DNA of 64,000 bases from Plasmopara viticola (taxonomy: Eukaryota; Oomycota; Peronosporomycetes; Peronosporales; Peronosporaceae), in contig MBPM02000030.1 in NCBI GenBank assembly GCA_001695595.3, positions 620,001-684,000 of the forward strand. Reading direction: 5' to 3'. A model generated the notes under the pieces. The model was not told the DNA's origin. It saw only the letters and a program-made list of their open reading frames with translations, and did no database searches. The first letter of the stretch is position 1. Each line of letters begins with the position of its first letter. This document shows positions 15,101-28,200 of the stretch, piece by piece. Made by a program: the position numbers and the translations under genes.

Positions 15101-17265
15101 CAGTAGCCAGGACGCATTTGTGGCCGTGTAGCATCGTATCCCTAAAAAAGGTAAGCCGAGACTCTACTGCGTCCGTGCAATTGTAGATAAATAGACAGGA
15201 CGGATCTGTGGTCGCACAGGATCATAGCCCGTCGAAAGAATGATTTTTACCGAAGAGTTGGCTCTAACGCGGCCGTGTATATTCAGACCGATAGGCAGGA
15301 CGCACCTTCGACCGTACAGCATCTTAGCGCTGTTAAAGGGCAATCAAATGTTTCAATGTGGCTGTACTTTTGTCCGGACATGTAGCCAAAACGAATCTGT
15401 CGTCGTACACCAACTCAGCGCGTCGAAAGAAATTTAATCTTTCTTGTGGCTTCAACGCAATCGTGCTTATTCGTATAGACTGACAGGATGCATCTGGGAC
15501 CGTACACAATATTCACGCTGTAAAAGGGTGATCAAATGCTTTAATGTGGCTCCGTTTTTGTCATTGCATGTCTTGAAAGAGCGGCAGGACGGATCTGTTG
15601 TCGTACACCATCTAGGCGCTTTAAAGAGGTGTTCATATGGGAAGTTGTGACTCGAATGCGTCCGTGCATGTCTAGATAAAAGACAGGATAGGTCTGTACT
15701 TGTACAGCATCTCAGCGCATCAAAAGGGTTCTTCTACACTTAGTTGTGATTCTATCGCGTCTCTGCATGTTCAGATCAGTAGCCAGGACGCATTTGTGGC
15801 CGTCGAGCATCGTATCGCTTAAAAAGGTAAGCCGAGACTCTACTGCGTCCGTGCAATTGTAGATAAATAGACAGGACGGATCTGTGGTCGCACAGGATCA
15901 TAGCGTGTCGAAAGAATGATTTTTACCGAAGAGTTGGCTCTAACGCGACCGTGTATATTTAGACCGATAGGCAGGACGCACCATCGACCGTACAGCATCT
16001 TAGCGCTGTTAAAGGGCAATCAATTGTTTCAATGTGGCTATACTTTTGTCCGGACATGTAGCCAAAACGAATCTGTGGTCGTACACCAACTCAGCGCGTC
16101 GCAAGGAAGAATTTAAGCTTTGTTTTGGCTCTGATGCAACCGTGCTTCTTTGTATAGACTGACAGAATGTATCTGTGACCGTACACAATATTCACGCTGT
16201 TAAAGGGTGATCAAATGCTTAAATGTGGCTCCATTTTTGTCAGTGCATGTCTTGAAAGAGCGACAGGACGGATCTGTTGTCGTACACCATCTAAGCGCTT
16301 CAAAGAAATGTTCATATGCGAAGTTGTGACTCGAATGCGTCCGTGCATGTCTAGATAAAAAGACAGGATAGGTCTGTACTTGTACAGCATCTCAGCGCAT
16401 CAAAAGGGTTCTTCTACACTTAGTTGTGATTCTATCGCGTCTCTGCATGTTCAGATCAGTAGCCAGGACGCATTTGTGGCCGTCGAGCATCGTATCGCTT
16501 AAAAAGGTAAGCCGAGACTCTACTGCGTCCGTGCAATTGTAGATAAATAGACAGGACGGATCTGTGGTCGCACAGGATCATAGCGTGTCGAAAGAATGAT
16601 TTTTGCCGAAGAGTTGGCTCTAACGCGACCGTGTATATTTAGACCGATAGGCAGGACGCACCATCGACCGTACAGCATCTTAGCGCTGTTAAAGGGCAAT
16701 CAAATGTTTCAATGTGGCTATACTTTTGTCCGGACATGTAGCCAAAACGAATCTGTGGTCGTACACCAACACAGCGCATCGAAAGGAAGAACTTAATCTT
16801 TCTTGTGGCTCTGATGCAACCGTGCTTATTTGTATAGACTGACAGAATGTATCTGTGACCGTACACAATATCCACGCTGTTAAAGGGTGATCAAATGCTT
16901 TAATGTGGCTCCATTTTTGTCAGTGCATGTCTTGAAAGAGCGGCAGGACGGATCTGTTGTCGTACACCATCTAAGCGCTTCAAAGAGATGTTCATATGGG
17001 AAGTTGTGACTTGACTGCGTCCGTGCATGTCTAGATAAAAAGACAGGATAGGTCTGTATTTGTACAGCATCTCAGCGCGTCAAAAGGGTTCTTCTACACT
17101 TAGTTGTGATTCTATCGCATCTCTGCATATTCAGATCAGTAGCCAGGACGCATTTGTGGCCGTGGAGCATGTTATCGCTTAAAAAGGTAAGCTGCGACTC
17201 TACTGCGTCCGTGCAATTGTAGATGAATAGACAGGACGGATCTGTGGTCGCACAGGATCATAGCG
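10872..17265. repeat. Right copy of the large segmental duplication
   Basis: This is the partner of positions 1 to about 6395. Differences seen by eye are few, for example gtcaatgcaagtc at about 168 against gtaaatgcaagtc at 11,039. Because it spans about nine HORs, it must come from a recent large unequal exchange, amplification, or possibly an assembly duplication. Confidence 0.85.
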
Positions 17266-17430
17266 TGTCGAAAGAATAATTTTTACCGAAGAGTTGGCTC
17301 TAACGCGACCGTTTATATCGAGACCGATAGGCAGGACGCACCTTCGACCGTACAGCATCTTAGCGCTATTAAAGGGCAATCAAATGTTTCAATGTGGCCA
17401 TACATTTGTCCGGACATGTAGGGTCTTACA

Positions 17431-20400
17431 CAAACTCAGCGCGTCGAAAGGAAGGATTTAATCTTTCTTTCGGCTGTGGTGCAACCGTGCTTATTTGTAT
17501 AGACTGACAGGATGCATCTGGGACCGTACACAATATTCACGCTGTTTAATGGTGTCTAAATGCTATAATGTCGCTCTTTTTTTGTCAATGCATGTCTTGA
17601 AAGAGCGACAGGACGGATCTGTTGTCATACACCATCTAAGCGCTTCAAAGAGATGTTCATAAGGGAAGTTGTGACTTGAATGCGTCCGTGCATGTCTAGA
17701 TAAAAAGACAGGATTTGTCTGTACTTGTACAGCATCTCAGCGCGTCAAAAGGGTTCTTCTACACTTTGTTGTGATTCTAGCGCGTCTCTGCATGTTCAGA
17801 TCAGTAGCCAGGACGCATTTGTGGCCGTGGAGCATCTTATCGCTTCAAAGGGTAAGCTGCGACTCTACTGCGTCCGTGCAATTGTAGATAAATAGACAGG
17901 ACGGATCTGTGGTCGCACAGGATCATAGCGTGTCGAAAGAATGATTTTTACCGAAGAGTTGGCTCTAACGCGACCGTGTATATTTAGACCGATAGGCTGG
18001 ACGCACCTTCGACCGTACAGCATCTTAGCGCTGTTAAAGGGGAAACAAATATTTCAATGTGGCTATACTTTTGTCCGGACATGTAGCCAAAACGAATCTG
18101 TGGTCGTACACCAACTCAGCGCGTCGAAAGGAAGAATTTTTTCTTTATATCGGCTCTGATGCAACCGTGCTTCTTAGTATAGACTGACAGAATGTATCTG
18201 GGACCGTACACAATATCCACGCTGTTAAAGGGTGATCAAATGCTTTAATGTGGCTCCATTTTTGTCAGTGCATGTATTGAAAGAGCGGCAGGACGGATCT
18301 GTGGTCGTACACCATCTAAGCGCTTTAAAGAGGTGTGAAGTTGTGACATATATGCGTCCGTGCATGTCTAGATAAGAAGACTGGATAGGTCTGGATTTGT
18401 ACAGCATCTCAGCGCGTCAAAAGGGTTCTTCTGCACGTAGTTGTGATCCTATCGCGTCTCTGCATCTTCAGATCAGTAGCTAGGACGCATTTGTGGCCGT
18501 GGAGCACTTATCGCTTGAAAAGGTAAGCTGCGACTCTACTGCGTCCGTGCAATTGTAGATAAATAGACAGGACGGATCTGTTGTCGCACAGGATCATAGC
18601 CCGTCGAAAGAGTGTTTTTTACCGAAGAGTTGGCTCAAACGCGACCGTGTATATCTAGACCGATAGGCAGGACGCATCTTCGACCGTACAGCATGATAGC
18701 GCTTTTAAAGGGCGATCAAATGCTTTAATGTGGCTACATTTTTGTCCATACATGTAGCCAAAACGAATCTGTGGTCGTACACCAACTAAGCGCGTCGAGA
18801 AGAATATCTTGTGGCTCTAAGGCAATCGTGCTTCATTGTATAGACCGACAGGATACATCTGGGACCGTACACAATATTTGCGCTTGCAAAGGGTGATCAA
18901 ATGCTTTAATGTGGCTCCATTTTTGTCAGTGCATCTCTTGAAAGAGCGGCAGGACAAATCTGTTCTAGTACATCATCTTAGTGCTTTAAAGAGGTGTTCA
19001 TATGGGAAGTTGTGGCTCGAATGCGTCCGTGTATGTCTAGATGAATAGACAGGATAAATCTGTACTTGTACAGCATCTCAGCACGTCAAAAGGGCGCCTA
19101 TACACTTAGTTGTTAAGCTATCGCGTCTGTGCATGTTCAGATCAGTAGCCAGGACGCATGTGTGGCTGCGAGGCATCGTATCGCTTGAAAAGGAAAGCTG
19201 CGGCTCTATTGTGTCCATTCATGTCTAGATAAAGAGACATGACTGATCTGTGGTCGCACCGCATCATAGCTTGTCAAAAGAGTAATTTTTGCCGAAGGGT
19301 TGGCTCAAATGCGACCATGTGTATCTATACAGATAGACAGGACGCATCTTCGACCGTACAGCATCTTAGCGCTATCAAAAAGCGATCAAAGGCTTCAATG
19401 TGGCTATAGTTTTGTCCGTACATGTAGCCAAAACGAATCTGTGGTCGTACACCAACTAAGCGCGTCGAAAGGAAGAATTTAATCTTTCTTGTGGCTCTGA
19501 TGCAACCGTGATTCTTTGTATAGACTGACAGGATGCATCTGTGACCGTACACAATATTTGCGCTATTAAAGGGTGATCAATTGCTTTAATGTGGCTCCAA
19601 TTTATGCCGTGCATGTCTTGAAAGAGCGCCAGGACAAGTGTGTGCGGGTACACCATCTAAGCTTTTAAAAGAGGTGTTCATATGGGAAGTTGTAGCTCGA
19701 ATGCGTCCGTTCATGTCTAGATGAATAGACAAGGATAAATCTGTACTTGTACAGCATCTCAGCACGTCAAAATGGCACCTCTACACTAAGTTTTTAATCT
19801 ATCGCGTCTGTGCATGTCAAGACCAATAGCCAGGACGCATGTCTGGCCGTGGAGCATCTTATCGCTTAGAAAGGTAAGCAGCGGCTCTATTGCGTCCGTG
19901 CATGTCTAGATAAATAGACAGGACGGATCTGTGGTCGCACAGCATCATAGCTTGTCAAAAGAGTAAATTTTGCCGAAGAGTTGGCTCAAATGCAACCGTG
20001 TGTATCTAGACAGATAGACAGGACGCATCTTCGGCCGTACAGCATCTTAGCGCTATCAAAAAGCGATCAAATGCTTTAATGTGGCTATAGTTTTGTCCGG
20101 ACATGTAGCCAAAACGAATCTGTTGTCGTACACCAACTAAGCGCGTCGAAAGGAAGAATTTAATCTTTCTTGTGGCTCTGATGCAACCGTGATTCTTTGT
20201 ATAGACTGACAGGATGCATCTGTGACCGTACACAATATTTGCGCTATTAAAGGGTGATCATATGCTTCAATGTTGCTCCATTTTATGCCGTGCATGTCTT
20301 GAAAGAGCGGCAGGACAAGTGTGTGCTCGAAACAATCTAAGCGCTTTAAAGAGGCGTTCGTATGGGAAGTTGTGGCCCGAATGCGTCCGTGCATGTCAAG

Positions 20401-20840
20401 ATGAAGAGTCTGGATAGATCTGTAGTTGTACAGCATCTCAGCGCGTCAAAAGGGTCCCTCTACCCTATAGTTGTGAATCTATCGCGTCCCTGTAGGTTGA
20501 GATCTGTAACCAGAACGCATTCGTGGCCGTGGAGCATCTTATCAATTTAAAAAGGTAAGCTGCGGCTCTATTGCCTTCCGTGCATGTCTAGATAAGTAGA
20601 TAGGACGGATCTATGGTCGCACAGCATCATAGCGTTTCGAAAGAGTGATTTTTTTCGAAGGGTGGGCTCAAATGTGACCGTGTATATCAAGACAGATAGC
20701 CAGGACGCATTTTCGACCGTACAGCATGATAGCGCTGTTAAAAAGCGATCAAATGCTCTAATGTGGCAACATTTTTGTCCGTACATGTAGCCAAAACGAA
20801 TCTGTGGTCGTACACCAACTAAGCGCGTCGAAAAGAAGAA
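17431..20840. repeat. Satellite transition zone between subfamilies A and C
   Basis: The HOR order is retained but copies differ from each other far more than in the flanking zones, with many private substitutions and small indels. At about 17,410-17,430 the gccaaaacg monomer has lost roughly 17 bp. Copies here mix variants typical of both sides. This looks like an older, less homogenised part of the array. Confidence 0.7.
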
Positions 20841-23800
20841 TCTAATCTATCTTGTGGATCTGATGCAAGCGTGCTTCTTTGTATAGACTGACAGGATGCA
20901 TCTGTGACCGTACAAATATTTGCGCTGGTAAAGGGTGATCAAATGCTTCAATGTGGCTCCATTTTATGCCGTGCATGTCTTGAAAGAGCGGCAGGACGGA
21001 TCTGTGCTCAAAACCATCTAAGCGCTTCAAAGAGGCGTTCGTATGGGAAGTTGTGGCTCGAATGCGTCCGTGCATGCCTACATGAATAGGCAGGTTACAT
21101 CTGTAGTTGTACAGCATCTCAGCGCGACAAAAGGGTTCTTCTAAACCTAAGTTGTTAATCTATCGCGTCTGTGCATGTCCAGATCAGTAGCCAGAACACA
21201 TTTGTTGCTGTAAGGCATCTTATCTGCACAAATGGTAAGCTGCGGCTCTGTTGCGTCCGTGCATGTCTTGATAAATAGACAGGACGGGTCTGTGGTCGCA
21301 CAGCATCTTAGCGCGTCGAAAGAGTGATTTTTTCCAAAAGGTCGGCTCAAATGTGACCGTGTATATCTAGACAGATAGCCAGGACGCATTTTCGACCGTA
21401 CAGCATGATAGCGCTGTTAAAAAGCGACCAAATGCTTTAATATGGCTATATTTTTGTCCGAACATGTAGCCAAAACGAATCTGTGGTCGTACACCAACTA
21501 AGCGCGTCGAAAAGAAGAATCTAATCTATCTTGTGGATCTGATGCAAGCGTGCATCTCTGTATAGACTGACAGGATGCATCTGTGACCGCACACAATATT
21601 TACGCTGGTAAAGGGTGATCAAATGCTTTAATGTGGCTCCATTTCATGCCGTGCTTGTCTTGAAAGAGCGGCAGGACGGATCTGTCGTCGTACACCATCT
21701 AAGCGCTTCAAAGAGGCGTTCGTATGGAAGGTTGTGGCTCGAATGCGTCCGTGCATGCCTACATGAATAGACAGGTTACATCTGTAGTTGTACAGCATCT
21801 CAGCGCGACAAAAGGGTTCTCTAAACCTAAGTTGTTAATCTATCGCGTCTGTGCATGTCCAGATCAGTAGCCAGAACACATTTGTTTCTGTAAGGCATCT
21901 TATCTGCACAAATGGTAAGCTGCGGCTCTGTTGCGTCCGTGCATGTCTAGATAAATAGACAGGATGGATCTGTGGTCGCACAGCATCTTAGCGCGTCGAA
22001 AGAGTGATTTTTTCCAACGGGTCGGCTCAAATGCAACCGTGTGTATCTAGACAGATAGACAGGACGCATTTTCAACCGTACAGCATGATAGCGCTGTTAA
22101 AAAGCGATCAAATGCTTTAATGTGGCTATATTTTTGTCCGTACATGTAGCCAAAACGAATCTGTGGTCGTACACCAACTAAGCGCGTCGAAAAGAAGAAT
22201 CTAATCTATCTTGTGTATCTGATGCAAGCGTGCTTCTTTGTATAGACTGACAGGATGCATCTGTGACCGTACACAATATTTACGCTGGTAAAGGGTGATC
22301 AAATGCTTTAATGTGGCTCCATTTTATGCCGTGCATGTCTTGAAAGAGCGGCAGGACGGATCTGTGCTCGAAACCATCTAAGCGCTTCAAAGAGGCGTTC
22401 GTATGGGAAGTTGTGGCTCGAATGCGTCCGTGCATGCCTACATGAATAGACAGGTTACATCTGTAGTTGTACAGCATCTCAGCGCGACAGAAGGGTTCTC
22501 TAAACCTAAGTTGTTAATCTATCGCGTCTGTGCATGTCCGGATCAGTAGAAAGAACACATTTGTTTCTGTAAGGCATCTTATCTGCACAAATGGTAAGCT
22601 GCGGCTCTGTTGCGTCCGTGCATGTCTAGATAAATAGACAGGATGGATCTGTGGTCGCACAGCATCTTAGCGCGTCGAAAGAGTGATTTTTTCCAACGGG
22701 TCGGCTCAAATGCAACCGTGTGTATCTAGACAGATAGACAGGACGCATTTTCAACCGTACAGCATGATAGCGCTGTTAAAAAGCGATCAAATGCTTTAAT
22801 GTGGCTATATTTTTGTCCGTACATGTAGCCAAAACGAATCTGTGGTCGTACACCAACTAAGCGCGTCGAAAAGAAGAATCTAATCTATCTTGTGTATCTG
22901 ATGCAAGCGTGCTTCTTTGTATAGACTGACAGGATGCATCTGTGACCGTACACAATATTTACGCTGGTAAAGGGTGATCAAATGCTTTAATGTGGCTCCA
23001 TTTTATGCCGTGCATGTCTTGAAAGAGCGGCAGGACGGATCTGTGCTCGAAACCATCTAAGCGCTTCAAAGAGGCGTTCGTATGGGAAGTTGTGGCTCGA
23101 ATGCGTCCGTGCATGCCTACATGAATAGACAGGTTACATCTGTAGTTGTACAGCATCTCAGCGCGACAGAAGGGTTCTCTAAACCTAAGTTGTTAATCTA
23201 TCGCGTCTGTGCATGTCCGGATCAGTAGAAAGAACACATTTGTTTCTGTAAGGCATCTTATCTGCACAAATGGTAAGCTGCGGCTCTGTTGCGTCCGTGC
23301 ATGTCTAGATAAATAGACAGGATGGATCTGTGGTCGCACAGCATCTTAGCGCGTCGAAAGAGTGATTTTTTCCAACGGGTCGGCTCAAATGCAACCGTGT
23401 GTATCTAGACAGATAGACAGGACGCATTTTCAACCGTACAGCATGATAGCGCTGTTAAAAAGCGATCAAATGCTTTAATGTGGCTATATTTTTGTCCGTA
23501 CATGTAGCCAAAACGAATCTGTGGTCGTACACCAACTAAGCGCGTCGAAAAGAAGAATCTAATCTATCTTGTGTATCTGATGCAAGCGTGCTTCTTTGTA
23601 TAGACTGACAGGATGCATCTGTGACCGTACACAATATTTACGCTGGTAAAGGGTGATCAAATGCTTTAATGTGGCTCCATTTCATGCCGTGCTTGTCTTG
23701 AAAGAGCGGCAGGACGGATCTGTGCTCGAAACCATCTAAGCGCTTCAAAGAGGCGTTCGTATGGGAAGTTGTGGCTCGAATGCGTCCGTGCATGCCTACA

Positions 23801-24653
23801 TGAATAGACAGGTTACATCTGTAGTTGTACAGCATCTCAGCGCGACAGAAGGGTTCTCTAAACCTAAGTTGTTAATCTATCGCGTCTGTGCATGTCCAGA
23901 TCAGAAGAAAGAACACATTGGTTTCTGTAAGGCATCTTATCTGCACAAATGGTAAGCTGCGGCTCTGTTGCGTCCGTGCATGTCTTGATAAATAGACAGG
24001 ACGGGTCTGTGGTCGCACAGCATCTTAGCGCGTCGAAAGAGTGATTTTTTCCAAAGGGTCGGCTCAAATGTGACCGTGTGTATCTAGACAGATAGCCAGG
24101 ACGCATTTTCGACCGTACAGCATGATAGCGCTGGTAAAATGCGATCAAATGCTTTAATGTGGCTATATTATTGTTCGAACATGTAGCCAAAACGAATCTG
24201 GGGTCGTACACCAACTAAGTGCGTCGAAAAGAAGGATCTAATCTATCTTGCGGCTCGAAGGCAATCGTGCTTCTTTGTATAGACTGACAGGATGCATCTG
24301 TGACCGTACACAATATTTACGCTGGTAAAGGGTGATCAAATGCTTTAATGTGGCTCCATTTCATGCCGTGCATGTCTTGAAAGAGCGGCAGGACGGATCT
24401 GTCGTCGTACACCATCTAAGCGCTTCAAAGATGCGTTCGTATGGGAAGTTGTGGCTCGAATGCGTCCGTGCATGCCTACATGAATAGACAGGTTACATCT
24501 GTAGTTGTACAGCATCTCAGCGCGACAAAAGGGTTCTTCTAAACCTAAGTTGTTAATCTATCGCGTCTGTGCATGTCCAGATCAGTAGCCAGAACACATT
24601 TGTTGCTGTAAGGCATCTTATCTGCACAAATGGTAAGCTGCGGCTCTGTTGCG

Positions 24654-24686
24654 TCCGTGCATGTCTAGATAAATAGACAGGACGGA
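24654..24686 (+). repeat. Example of the monomer-junction hairpin
   Basis: Across one monomer boundary the sequence reads TCCGT-gca-TGTCTA, a 6-base loop gataaa, then TAGACA-gg-ACGGA. The TGTCTA/TAGACA and TCCGT/ACGGA arms pair perfectly around a small internal bulge. Similar, often weaker, versions occur at many monomer junctions. Good forms are also present in the degenerate edge, for example around 37,285-37,320. Confidence 0.75.
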
Positions 24687-25209
24687 TCTGTGGTCGCACA
24701 GCATCTTAGCGCGTCGAAAGAGTGATTTTTTCCAAAGGGTCGGCTCAAATGTGATCGTGTGTATCTAGACAGATAGCCAGGACGCATTTTCGACCGTACA
24801 GCATGATAGCGCTGTTAAAAAGTGATCAAATGCTTTAATGTGGCTATATTTTTGTCCGTACATGTAGCCAAAACGAATCTGTGGTCGTACACCAACTAAG
24901 CGCGTCGAAAAGAAGAATCTAATCTATCTTGTGTATCTGATGCAAGCGTGCTTCTTTGTATAGACTGACAGGATGCATCTGTGACCGTACACAATATTTA
25001 CGCTGGTAAAGGGTGATCAAATGCTTTAATGTGGCTCCATTTCATGCCGTGCTTGTCTTGAAAGAGCGGCAGGACGGATCTGTGCTCGAAACCATCTAAG
25101 CGCTTCAAAGAGGCGTTCGTATGGGAAGTTGTGGCTCGAATGCGTCCGTGCATGCCTACATGAATAGACAGGTTACATCTGTAGTTGTACAGCATCTCAG
25201 CGCGACAGA

Positions 25210-28200
25210 AGGGTTCTCTAAACCTAAGTTGTTAATCTATCGCGTCTGTGCATGTCCAGATCAGAAGAAAGAACACATTGGTTTCTGTAAGGCATCTTAT
25301 CTGCACAAATGGTAAGCTGCGGCTCTGTTGCGTCCGTGCATGTCTTGATAAATAGACAGGACGGGTCTGTGGTCGCACAGCATCTTAGCGCGTCGAAAGA
25401 GTGATTTTTTCCAAAGGGTCGGCTCAAATGTGACCGTGTGTATCTAGACAGATAGCCAGGACGCATTTTCGACCGTACAGCATGATAGCGCTGGTAAAAT
25501 GCGATCAAATGCTTTAATGTGGCTATATTATTGTTCGAACATGTAGCCAAAACGAATCTGGGGTCGTACACCAACTAAGTGCGTCGAAAAGAAGGATCTA
25601 ATCTATCTTGCGGCTCGAAGGCAATCGTGCTTCTTTGTATAGACTGACAGGATGCATCTGTGACCGTACACAATATTTACGCTGGTAAAGGGTGATCAAA
25701 TGCTTTAATGTGGCTCCATTTCATGCCGTGCATGTCTTGAAAGAGCGGCAGGACGGATCTGTCGTCGTACACCATCTAAGCGCTTCAAAGATGCGTTCGT
25801 ATGGGAAGTTGTGGCTCGAATGCGTCCGTGCATGCCTACATGAATAGACAGGTTACATCTGTAGTTGTACAGCATCTCAGCGCGACAAAAGGGTTCTTCT
25901 AAACCTAAGTTGTTAATCTATCGCGTCTGTGCATGTCCAGATCAGTAGCCAGAACACATTTGTTGCTGTAAGGCATCTTATCTGCACAAATGGTAAGCTG
26001 CGGCTCTGTTGCGTCCGTGCATGTCTAGATAAATAGACAGGACGGATCTGTGGTCGCACAGCATCTTAGCGCGTCGAAAGAGTGATTTTTTCCAAAGGGT
26101 CGGCTCAAATGTGATCGTGTGTATCTAGACAGATAGCCAGGACGCATTTTCGACCGTACAGCATGATAGCGCTGTTAAAAAGTGATCAAATGCTTTAATG
26201 TGGCTATATTTTTGTCCGAACATGTAGCCAAAACGAATCTGTGGTCGTACACCAACTAAGCGCGTCGAAAAGAAGAATCTAATCTATCTTGTGAATCTGA
26301 TGCAAGCGTGCTTCTTTGTATAGACTGACAGGATGCATCTGTGACCGTACACAATATTTACGCTGGTAAAGGGTGATCAAATGCTTTAATGTGGCTCCAT
26401 TTCATGCCGTGCATGTCTTGAAAGAGCGGCAGGACGGATCTGTGCTCGAAACCATCTAAGCGCTTCAAAGAGGCGTTCGTATGGGAAGTTGTGGCTCGAA
26501 TGCGTCCGTGCATGCCTACATGAATAGACAGGTTACATCTGTAGTTGTACAGCATCTCAGCGCGACAGAAGGGTTCTCTGAACCTAAGTTGTTAATCTAT
26601 CGCGTCTGTGCATGTCCAGATCAGTAGAAAGAACACATTTGTTTCTGTAAGGCATCTTATCTGCACAAATGGTAAGCTGCGGCTCTGTTGCGTCCGTGCA
26701 TGTCTTGATAAATCGACAGGACGGATCTGTGGTCGCACAGCATCTTAGCGCGTCGAAAGAGTGATTTTTTCCAAAGGGTCGGCTCAAATGTGACCGTGTG
26801 TATCTAGACAGATAGCCAGGACGCATTTTCGACCGTACAGCATGATAGCGCTGTTAAAAAGTGATCAAATGCTTTAATGTGGCTATATTTTTGTCCGAAC
26901 ATGTAGCCAAAACGAATCTGTGGTCGTACACCAACTAAGCGCGTCGAAAAGAAGAATCTAATCTATCTTGTGGCTCGAAGGCAATCGTGCATCTTTGTAT
27001 AGACTGACAGGATGCATCTGTGACAGTACAAAATAATTGCGCTGGTAAAGGGTGATCAAATGCTTTAATGTGGCTCCATTTTTGTCAGTGAATGTCTTGA
27101 AAGATAGACAGGACAAATATGTGCTGGGACGCCATCTAAGTGCTTTAAAGAGGTGTTCATATGGGAAGTTGTGGCTCGAATGCGTCCGTGCATGCCTACA
27201 TGAATAGACAGGTTACATCTGTAGTTGTACAGCATCTCAGCGCGACAGAAGGATTCTCTAAACCTAAGTTGTTAATCTATCGCATCTGTGCATGTCCAGA
27301 TCAGTAGCCAGGACGATTTCGTGGCCGTGGAGCATCTTATCGCTTAAAAAGGTAAGCTGCGACTCGACTGCGTTCGTGCAATTGTAGATAAATAGACAGG
27401 ACGGATCTGTGGTCGCACAGGATCATAGCGCGTCGAAAGAGTGATTTTTTCCAAAGGGTCGGCTCAAATGTGATCGTGTATATCTAGACAGATAGCCAGG
27501 ACGCATTTTCGACCGTACAGCATGATAGCGCTGGTAAAATGCGATCAAATGCTTTAATGTGGCTATATTTTTGTCCGAACATGTAGCCAAAACGAATCTG
27601 GGGTCGTACACCAACTAAGCGCGTCGAAAAGAAGAATCTAATCTATCTTGTGGCTCGAAGGCAATCGTGCTTCTTTGTATAGACTGACAGGATGCATCTG
27701 TGACCGTACACAATATTTTCGCTGGTAAAGGGTGATCAAATGCTTCAATGTGGCTCCATTTTATGCTGTGCATGTCTTGAAAGAGCGGCAGGACGGATCT
27801 GTCGTCGTACACCATCTAAGCGCTTCAAAGAGGCGTTCGTATGGGAAGTTGTGGCTCGAATGCGTCCGTGCATGCCTACATGAATAGACAGGTTACATCT
27901 GTAGTTGTACAGCATCTCAGCGCGACAAAAGGGTTCTTCTAAACCTGAGTTGTTAATCTATCGCGTCTGTGCATGTCCAGATCAGTAGCCAGAACACATT
28001 TGTTGCTGTAAGGCATCTTATCTGCACAAATGGTAAGCTGCGGCTCTGTTGCGTCCGTGCATGTCTAGATAAATAGACAGGACGGATCTGTGGTCGCACA
28101 GCATCTTAGCGCGTCGAAAGAGTGATTATTTCCAAAGGGTCGGCTCAAATGTGACCGTGTAGTCGAAAAGAAGAATCTAATCTATCTTGTGGCTCGGAAG

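Larger units (their letters stand above)
1..17430. repeat. Satellite zone A (HOR subfamily A)
   Basis: HOR copies here share diagnostic variants: the ttcacgctgtt form of the gacagaatg monomer, ctcagcgcgtcgaaagg in the gccaaaacg monomer, and tcagtgcatgtcttg. Starts of the same monomer at 1648, 2329, 3010, 3690, 4370, 5047, 5726, 6405, 7085 and 7766 give spacings of 677-681 bp. Shortened HORs of about 453 bp are interspersed. The zone ends near 17,400, where a partial monomer deletion and more divergent copies begin. Confidence 0.85.

Noticed and set aside
515..18159. Dozens of similar 60-80-codon open frames (for example MIFTEELALTRPC...) recurring every ~680 bp
   Set aside because: They follow the satellite period exactly, occur on both strands and in several frames at once, and are often broken in the more diverged copies. 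They are by-products of repetition, not genes.
23864..25574. Open frames of 116-117 codons in zone C
   Set aside because: They span several monomers, recur at the repeat offsets and carry no domain. They look accidental.
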